A stretch of DNA of 64,000 nt from Oreohelix idahoensis (Eukaryota > Mollusca > Gastropoda > Stylommatophora > Oreohelicidae): contig JAMPIV010014840.1 in assembly GCA_024509875.1 (NCBI GenBank), positions 310,001 to 374,000 of the forward strand. The letters are read 5' to 3'. Every line of letters begins with the position of its first letter. Position 1 is the stretch's first letter. The notes under the pieces are model-generated. The model was not told the DNA's origin, did no database searches, and saw nothing but the letters and a program-made list of their open reading frames with translations. Positions 55,650 to 64,000 of this stretch are shown piece after piece. The translations under genes and the position numbers were made by a program.

Positions 55650-56825
55650 ATTATGGTTACCCTTTTTATCAAACCTGTTTTGAGGTCCCTGAAATTTGTG
55701 TGAATAATTAGGGTTGTATGGTGTTGCTGATGCAACTGGCATACTTTCTTTAACCTTAGTATTGCTAAAAGCTACGTCCGGATGTGCCGTGACGTATTTG
55801 GTACAATCTTCTTCCATTTCTTTTAGTGTCTTGGGTTTACGCTCATGTAGGAATTCAAGGAATGGTTTATTAACACTTGACATAATCTTGTCTCTGAGCA
55901 GCAAGTCCATAAGGGCTTCATATGTCTTTTCTGTTTTGGACAATTCAATCCAACGATTAAATGTAAGACGTGTCCTTGCAATGAATTCTGAGAATTCTAC
56001 CCCTGATTTAGGTACCATTTTCTTAAACAAAATACGGTAACCTTCCTCTGTTAATTGATATTTTTTCAATAAGGCTGCTCTAATAACATCATAATTATCC
56101 TTGTCAGCCTCTTCAACCAAACTTAAACTAGTCAGAGAATCACCTTTCAAATTTTCTGATAACTGGTTAGCATATTGTGATTCATCTACATTATGAGCTC
56201 GACAAGAACGTTCAAAACGATCCAGCCAGAATGTAATATCGTCATTGGAAGGATTGAACGCTGGTACCTTGACCTTATAAGTAAAGGGTTTACCACTATT
56301 ACCATTTGACTGATTAACATTACTCATATTTGTCAATCTCAATTTTTCTAACTCAAATGCTAAAAGTTATTTTTGATGTTCATGTTCTCTCATTGCTTTT
56401 CTCTCCTCAGCTTCTCTGTCTAATATTTTCTGCTCAGCCTCAGCTTCTAATCTTTTATATTCAGCCTCAGCTTCTAATCTTTTATTTGCAACCTCAGCTT
56501 CTCTTTGTAATCATTTTTCTTCAGCTTCTAATTTTTTTTCTTCTATTTGAAGCTTTCTCTCCTCAGCAGCAGCTTTTTTCTCCTCAGCAGCAGCTTTTCT
56601 CTCCTCAGCTTGCATCTGCAATCTTTAATTCTCAGCATCTATCTTCCTTTGTTCAACTTCTGCTTTCCATTTATTTTCCTCTTTTTGCTTCTTTTCTTCT
56701 GACTTTAATACCATGGCAAATTGAGCAGTTGCAAACTCCTCTAATTCCTTACCAGACTTATCAAGGGATTTCCCTTGTGCAATAAAGTATTCCAATGTAG
56801 ACATGATGTCTAATAATGATAGCAA
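55650..56825 (-). pseudogene. gag N-terminal and capsid part of the second LTR element
   Basis: Starts at 56825 ('MSTLEYFIAQGKSLDKSG' is the second Met). A Lys/Glu-rich coiled coil follows, including 'EERKAAAEEKKAAAEERK', broken by three stop codons (near 56635, 56510 and 56365). The capsid is open from 56342: 'KVPAFNPSNDDITFWLDRFE', 'LSENLKGDSLTSLSLV', 'VEFSEFIARTRLTFNRW', 'LLLRDKIMSSVNKPFLEFLH'. The layout (coiled coil, capsid, basic tail) equals the gag at 23892, although sequence identity is low. A hAT splits it after 'FDKKGN'. Confidence 0.85.
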
Positions 56826-57925
56826 TCAGTTGACACAAAAATGTAATCTATTTCCAAGTAAACAGGAACAAGTTCTAAATGAACTTAATTAATTAGCTCA
56901 CAATCCCAATCTCTGTTGGAAACAAGCCTTTAAATAAGGTCTTGTATAATTAACTGTGTACCTCTAGTAACAGCAATTAGTCATCAGTTGATTATTTCTC
57001 ATAAGTTCACTACACAGCTAGTAGTGTATGATCAAATATGTTTCATATAGTGTATGTCGAACAAGAACACAACAAAACAATTATAAAAGACAACATGAAA
57101 ACATTTGCAGAAATCAAATAAAACAAATTGGAAAATCAATGAAAATAATCACAGAATCTGTGATGACAACTGCAAAGGGATAACAACACAAATAACGCCA
57201 CAGTATATAAATATAAATGTGTATAGAACTAAATTTTAGAAAAGGGTAGATCTACAAGTACAAACAAATCAAAACAAAACTGAAGAACAGAAAAAATATT
57301 ACGAAAACAACGATGAGCACAGTCTTCACAGCTAACACTAATAGCAACAGATGTCGCAGCAAATTTTCAACCAAGAAAATTGCACCTATAGAACACTAAT
57401 ATAGGACCAATATGACTCGGTATACCCTATACTAGTCACCTCATCAACCGCCCACAACATAAACACAAGAGAAATAAATACATGTAATATAAACATAAAT
57501 ACATATCATGTGCATAAGATGTGTTGTAAAGGCTCAGTTTTAGAATGCAATGGTACAGTTTCTAATTACTAATGAAAATAAACTGCCACTTTAATCAATA
57601 TTAAATTTTTGAACTAACTTATTACAATGTTCAACAATGTGAAAAATACACAAGAGGATCCATCGATGACAGTTTCAATAACTACGACACGTAGGACCTC
57701 TCAGTTCACTGTCATACTTGTTAACACAATTAATTTCTGCCTGCAAACGTTCTGTTATGTACAATGAAAAATTTCCACAAGCGCCGACCTAGTTCCAGTA
57801 TTCGCTCGATAGGTCACGTGACAAAGTGTTGACAAAGAGCAAACTAGTACTGCAGGTGTGTCGTATCAGACACAGGAAATGGTCTGGTATCAGTAGTCTG
57901 TTGACTTCTCAATTTCTGCGAGGTC
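56826..57925 (-). other. 5' leader of the second LTR element
   Basis: About 1.1 kb between the primer-binding site and gag with no supported coding frame. It probably serves as the packaging and leader region. Confidence 0.5.
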
Positions 57926-57927
57926 AA

Positions 57928-57947
57928 ACCCAGAAAGCTGGCCACCA
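57928..57947 (-). promoter_or_regulatory. Candidate primer-binding site of the second LTR element
   Basis: 'tggtggccagctttctgggt' read on the minus strand starts one base inside the 5' LTR. Its TGG start and pattern resemble the sites inferred at 23690 and 18986. Confidence 0.55.
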
Positions 57948-57948
57948 A

Positions 57949-59432
57949 TGTTGCTTGTTTGGTTGCAATCGTGTTCGGAGGGTGTTGATGGGCGTTGTCA
58001 AAATGAAGACAAACAAAAGGTCAACTCGACCTACGCAGTGGTGTGTAGACATAGAGTGAGGATACAGTACATGCGAATGATGGCAAACGTTCGTTAGAGT
58101 TGACAAATAGACCAATCTCACTCACCTATGGCTGGAAGTCATTTACGCCAACTACTATGTACGTTTCACACAGTTTAATTGGAACGATCACACTTGACAG
58201 CACGGGTACAGTGACAGCAGACAAGTTGGCATAAATCATATAATGTTGATCAATGAAATACACTATCACATGGGCATTCATGTTGCATAACAGTACCAAT
58301 GGAATGTCAGTAGACAAGCACTCAGTAATTCCAATATATATAGTCTGACTTTACTGACAGAGCACGTCAGTTTATAAACAAGGTTCAAGATGGTTCCTAG
58401 ACCTAACCTCGTCTAGCGAAGATTCCTTTAGGTAAAGCCCAGCACATATTTTTTTGATAACAATATTGAACCACTAGTAGTGGGTTCTCTTCTGTAGCAG
58501 TGATCTCTGGACTCATCAGGTGATAGTAAGGGGGCATCCCTGATCTCTCCTCGATGATTGGAAAATATAGGATTCAAAATGGCTTCTCCTCCCAGTGAGT
58601 TGTCACTCACCCAGGATGCAAACTATGAAGCGCAATCAAAGCTGATCATTCATTAAATGTCCTCATTGCTTTGTAGATTCTACCATTGATACTATTGACT
58701 TCATCATATAATATGGTGCTGCTAGGTATGAATGTCATCTTCATCTGGTTAATATTCATCTAAACGTACAACCGTACGACTGCCCATCGAATACAATGCC
58801 TCAGGAAAAGTTCATAAGAAATGCGTCTTTACCTTGGTATCAGAAATACACTAGAATATGATTCTGCCATTCCTTGGCAGTAAGAATAAACACTGGGGTG
58901 AATAATACATGATATGTCTAAAGAGACTACCTCTTTCCCCACTAGTATAGAGATCACTTTTCGGCGACAGGCCGCTACAACAACTCAGCACCCATCATGG
59001 CGGAACCTTCTCACCTCCCCTTAGCGACACATCCGCCGAACAACCTTTGACCCCGAGTTCGACACCGAAGATATAGTTCGACTTAGACATACAAAGATAT
59101 TAAGATATAAGACAGACTCGTCCTACATAGACAAGAAATACACATAGATTCGGGCCATAGATATTCTGAAGCAAGAACAATCTATTTCTAACCAAACAAA
59201 GAATAGATCGCTGTAAACCTAGATTCCTACGCTGAGTTCGATATTTAGGAAAGATACAAGAACAGATAACTCATAGAATGAATACACATCGACTAATCTG
59301 AGTTCTGTCCCTTAGACTAAAAATCGTGAATTCAAAGATAAATATATTTTTATCAGACAAATAAATACATTTTACATTTGTATGAGTGTCAACAGTAATC
59401 TGTGCACCACACAAAAGAATATGTGCGCAACA
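57949..59432 (-). repeat. 5' LTR of the second LTR element (1,484 bp)
   Basis: Same ends as the 3' LTR at 47912-49396. About 13 substitutions and a few short indels separate the two by eye. Confidence 0.95.
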
Positions 59433-59532
59433 ATCATCATCATCACCACCACTAACATCATCATCACCACCACTAACAACATCATCATCACCACCACTAA
59501 CATCATCATCATCACCACCACTAACATCATCG
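59433..59532. repeat. ATC/ACC minisatellite, right part
   Basis: Continuation of the array at 45816-47911, cut off from it by the LTR element. Confidence 0.92.
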
Positions 59533-60129
59533 TGTTTTGCATTATTAGTACGTGAAATAATATGTTTATATTGACAAGTGAATATTAATATGCGAAAATT
59601 GCTAAGTGGATGTCAAAGTAATTTGAGGCTGGCAACCTCAGCATATAGAATGATAATTTCATGAACCACCACTGCAAAGGCTTATGACTGCTTTATGCGA
59701 GTTTCTTATAGAAAACTAAAAACAGAGGTAATCAAAAGTTCCACATGGATCAGGGAGGGAGTGATGAGAGAATGATGTACATACTTATTATATTATTCCC
59801 ATTTTCAACCAGTGTAGATGTAAATGTAAACATATTCACTCTAAAAGTAATGAAAGTTTTCAACCTTTTCAACCAATGTAAAGGTAATAATAAATGTATT
59901 CAACGTAAATGTAAAGAATGCTTTTCCGCTCAATGGGATTAATATTAATTCTCATCGAGGGTAACAGTTCTGAAATAGATGGGATGGTGAAATGAAAAGA
60001 GGGGGCACATGAGTGTGTGTCAGGAAAACGCAATACTCAAGAGGATATTTGTTCTCTTCTTTTGTGACACTAGTTGGTGGTACCAGTTGAGGGCACTATC
60101 TCTGGAACAAGTGAGGGTATAACTGGCCT
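59533..60129. other. Intron sequence, no recognisable gene
   Basis: No coding motif. Bases 60060-60129 may still belong to the LTR-like repeat that follows. Confidence 0.4.
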
Positions 60130-60863
60130 GAAGTCGATGCAAGACACCATCATCAGATGGATCTTAGAGACGCGAGACCAGCTTGGTAGTTACTCCATGA
60201 CACGACTTGGAACGAGCTACAACTTTCAGACTTGACCAGTGACGAGTGTGAATCAGGCTTCCATCTACAAAGAACCAAACATCAGCTGGAGCAGAACAGA
60301 CAAACTCATAGGCAGCTAAGTAGAAACATAAAAGTTGCCAAGTGAACTATCCAATTTTTAACGCCATAACATCACCCAGTGATGATACCTTTTTCTATAA
60401 GGAATTATTCATTTTTTGTAACTGTTAAAACATAATTGATTATTAAATTGGTTACTGGTATAAAGACAAATCTAAAGTTGATTTAATAATTTTGAATGTA
60501 CTACATCCGTATGACTCAGACAATTTTTTAAATACACTTTAACAGAACTATACAATAATAATAAGATAAATTTCGCTGAATTAACTCAGCTAGTGGCTTG
60601 AACGAGCTGACGAATTATGAGATAACCCTATCCTTCATAAAAGTTGACGGCAGATGCTAGAGTTAACATATGCTCAGCCTCATGCAGCATTGTTCTCGCT
60701 TGAAGATCCCTTGAGGTAGAAGCATCATTATTCGTCTACCTACAACTCTGCCAAGAGTAAACATGTGCGAACGTAGACACCTTTGAAGACACACATTCGA
60801 TACTCTTGAGTTTTGGCTACTGTTAGACCACCATTGCAGAGCTAAGGGGAGGCAACCCGTGAC
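60130..60863 (-). repeat. LTR-like dispersed repeat, counterpart of 14688-15440
   Basis: Read from 60863 down it begins 'tgtcacgggttgcctcccct' and follows the same order as 14688-15440, with shared strings up to 18 bases or more and many substitutions. Probably an old solo LTR. The other end is not sharp. Confidence 0.6.
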
Positions 60864-61298
60864 ACACATTAGGATATCTTGTCATACCAATGAAAACACC
60901 CAGTTAAGAGAGTTATTAGCTTTTTTGTTTTTTGTTTTTGTTGTTTCCGTTGTTCTTCGGTAAGAGAAGCCTTGATATTAACATTGTTAAAAATGTTTTG
61001 AATTATTTGGGTTGCGCAGTCTTCGGTCATTATTATTAAGCTTATGACACTCTTTGGTGAAATACATATTCAGAAGCTGGGAAAACACCGAAAAGAACAC
61101 CAGAAAAAAAAGTAGCCAACGGCTATCACCTCAGGGGCGGATTCCCATAGTCAGTTATGACGGAAGGGGGCTTCTAGGTGCACGGTTGTCTTGGGGGTCC
61201 ATGATTGGATTCTAAGAGGGCTGTGTACATAACGTCAAATTTAAAATGTATAGTAATTTTTTTTTTAAATGATGCTTTAATGTAATTTTCTTTTCCAT
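60864..61298. other. Intron sequence, no recognisable gene
   Basis: T-rich tracts and the short 'gattcccatagtcagt' motif shared with 5131-5147. Nothing else recognised. Confidence 0.4.
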
Positions 61299-61490
61299 GA
61301 AGGGGTTCATAGCTTTCACTGGCAATCAATGGGGCCAATAGCTTTCACTTGACAAACGAAGGGGCCCACAGCTTTCACTTGGCAATCAAAGAGGTCCATA
61401 GATTTCACTGGGCAATGTAAGGCGTTCTTTGCCTTCATCTGACAGTGAAAGGGGTCCATAGCCTTCATCAGACAATCCGAGGGGTCTGTG
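61299..61490. repeat. Tandem repeat, 30-bp unit, about six diverged copies
   Basis: Variants of 'catagctttcacttggcaat' recur at 61312, 61341, 61371, 61401, 61431 and 61461, a period of 29-30 bases. Confidence 0.85.
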
Positions 61491-61719
61491 GCACAAACAA
61501 AAGTTTAGCAAACCCTTCCTCTAAAGCATTATTTGAGCCGACTTTTTTATTAACGGAAACTTACGCACATGCACTGGACGTAAAGATTCCTACTTACGCA
61601 CAAAATGAGGTTACGAACGCCCAAAACGGGATTCATTCGTAACCCGAGATCTTACTGTAGATTTCTCAACATGGAAAAAATCAATCAATACTTGTACTTG
61701 GATATATATATATATAGAT

Positions 61720-62790
<1,071 letters not shown>

Positions 62791-62934
62791 AATAAATTTT
62801 GGCTGAACTTTGGTTGAATAGTAGTTAAAGTCACACTCCTGGACACATCCAGTATTTTGTAATTCTGGTGGGTTATCGTTGACATTGGTAACTTGGATTC
62901 CAATATTGGTCATTGTTGCTTTATCCCTGAAATC
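62791..62934 (-). CDS. Cadherin-type gene, most upstream exon in the window (exon 1 here)
   Basis: The acceptor 'ttgacattgccattcag' and the donor 'ATT|gtaagt' bound exactly 48 codons, phase 0 at both ends. Residues 'ATMTNIGIQVTNVNDNPPEL' give the last strand of one cadherin repeat and the linker motif (VNDNPP, in place of DxNDNxP). 'VQECDFNYYSTKV' begins the next repeat. The exon at 44855 continues it. The 5' exons must lie beyond base 64000. An alternative acceptor at a nearby 'ggatttcag' would shorten the exon slightly. Confidence 0.88.
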
Positions 62935-63109
62935 CTGAATGGCAATGTCAAATTAAATTATTACAACCCGTATCAACTGTCTGAAACATAAGAGCATATT
63001 TGTTATTTAGATGGATAGTAAACAAAACTTAAATGCTTATTTTTGTGTGTGGACATTATTTACGATTTGATGAAAGAAATATGAAGCTTATGTGAAAAAA
63101 TCATCATCT

Positions 63110-63290
63110 TTAGCTGCCATATCTACATCTAATGTCGGCTGCAATGAGTCTCCTATGTCTCTTGTCACTTGTCTTGATGGTGCACTCTGATAGGCTCCTT
63201 CTTGACAATTTATTGATGTTAACTTCCTCTTGCACGTTTGCCTTCAACTCCTCCTTCTAGTATGGTCTTCAGTAAGGTGATGTCTCTTTT
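63110..63290 (-). pseudogene. LINE C-terminal fragment
   Basis: Matches 40380-40560 in order ('tgcaatg..tctccta', 'tcttgatggtgcactctgat', 'ttgatgtta'). On the minus strand this is the decayed end of a LINE pol. Confidence 0.55.
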
Positions 63291-64000
63291 GCATGGGGAA
63301 AATATTTTAGCTGTCTAATTTTTATTTCATTCATTGTTTAAGCGGAAAATACTTACTTCTTTTACTTCTGTCACATAATTGGTCGTTCTCTTTTCTCATT
63401 TTCTCTCTCTCTCTCTGCCACTCTATTTATTTCTTCATTTTTCCACACATAAAATTGTGCCGAGCCACTCCTTAGATATTTTACCTCAGTTCATACTGCG
63501 ATCGTGTCATTTCACGGCTAATTGACCATCCTTAAGGATTAATTATAATCACTTTTGTTGAACCAGACTGACTTCAAACGGTAAACGTGAAAGTAATTGG
63601 CAACTTTCTGTGTAACTCTTTCCGCCAGACACGTATGCTTGTCTGGGGGCATTGTTTACTACAAAAGCGTTCAGACAATTTGGCGGAGAATACAAAAGGA
63701 AGACCAGATGTTGTCTGTGAAAATGTATGTGTGCAGCGATATGTCGCTGCTTATCTTTCTGGGACTCGCGAAAGTACGTGTGATAATTGCATAAGCACTT
63801 CCGTCCAGAAGTTTCTGTAATAATTATTACAGATAAACCCGTATGAGGAGAGAAATGAGCGAGTACACTATCTTGCAGGTGAGGTTACAAATCTGATTTG
63901 AAAGGTTATCTAAGTGTAAGGGAAGGAGCCATGTTATATATGAAGGAGGTCATGTGTTCAATATGATATTTTAAAACACGCGGGGAAAGTAATAACTAAA
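63291..64000. other. No recognisable gene
   Basis: Probably intron of the cadherin-type gene. The ORFs at 63587-63820 overlap in two frames and have no recognised motif. Confidence 0.4.

Larger units (their letters stand above)
47912..59432 (-). mobile_element. Gmr1-like Ty3/gypsy LTR retrotransposon with nested hAT (11,521 bp)
   Basis: LTRs at 47912-49396 and 57949-59432 differ by about 13 substitutions by eye. The target duplication 'atcat' lies at 47907-47911 and 59433-59437, inside the minisatellite. Reading on the minus strand: primer-binding site, gag (split by hAT), protease, integrase zinc region and D,D,E core, GPY/F, reverse transcriptase, RNase H, polypurine tract. Integrase before reverse transcriptase is the Gmr1-like order. 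Pol has two stops and two frameshifts. The element lies in the sense direction in a 17.9-kb cadherin intron. Confidence 0.93.

Overview
The window looks like one stretch of an intron-rich, AT-rich invertebrate animal genome. GT-AG exons of a cadherin-type gene sit in a sea of transposable elements. The mix of RTE-like and RNase H-bearing LINEs, tRNA-derived SINEs, a mariner, a hAT and Gmr1-type Ty3/gypsy elements would fit a mollusc, perhaps a gastropod. The lineage is an inference from family resemblance and was not tested.

Only one host gene can be supported. Four exons on the minus strand (62791-62934, 44855-44936, 39755-39873, 36403-36585) join with matching splice phases. Together they give the end of one cadherin repeat, one whole further cadherin repeat, and a hydrophobic C-terminus with no cytoplasmic tail. 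The 5' part of the gene lies beyond base 64000. Its introns (about 17.9, 5.0 and 3.2 kb) hold most of the repeats in the right half of the window.

Layout. Bases 1-10.4 kb hold tandem repeats, several LINE 3' fragments (best copy 5494-6732), a palindromic element with a tRNA-like core, and SINE pieces. Bases 10.4-20.4 kb hold old, diverged LTR-type sequence and a broken gag (17571-18622, minus). Bases 20.4-32.8 kb are one minus-strand LINE reverse transcriptase split by two insertions. The first is a 9,031-bp LTR retrotransposon (21206-30236, plus) with near-identical LTRs and an ATTGT target duplication. The second is a 1.6-kb terminal-inverted-repeat element (30371-31982) that itself contains a 146-bp hairpin. 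Bases 32.8-36 kb hold a SINE, an ATC-rich minisatellite and LINE ends. Bases 36.4-45 kb hold cadherin exons with LINE, SINE and mariner (42296-43617) insertions between them. Bases 45.8-59.5 kb are a large ATC/ACC minisatellite split by an 11,521-bp LTR retrotransposon (47912-59432, minus), whose gag is in turn split by a 2,024-bp hAT element (53626-55649). Bases 59.5-64 kb hold LTR remnants, tandem repeats, an (AT)n tract and the most upstream cadherin exon.

The two full-length LTR elements place integrase before reverse transcriptase, the Gmr1-like order, which is unusual within Ty3/gypsy. The 9-kb element has open gag and RT-RNase H frames but no recognisable protease and no integrase catalytic core, so it probably depends on enzymes supplied by other copies. 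The 11.5-kb element still shows all pol domains but carries stops and frameshifts. At least four LINE ends of one RTE-like family keep 11-14-bp target duplications and an AAGT-repeat tail. No prokaryotic feature, CRISPR array or rRNA gene was seen.
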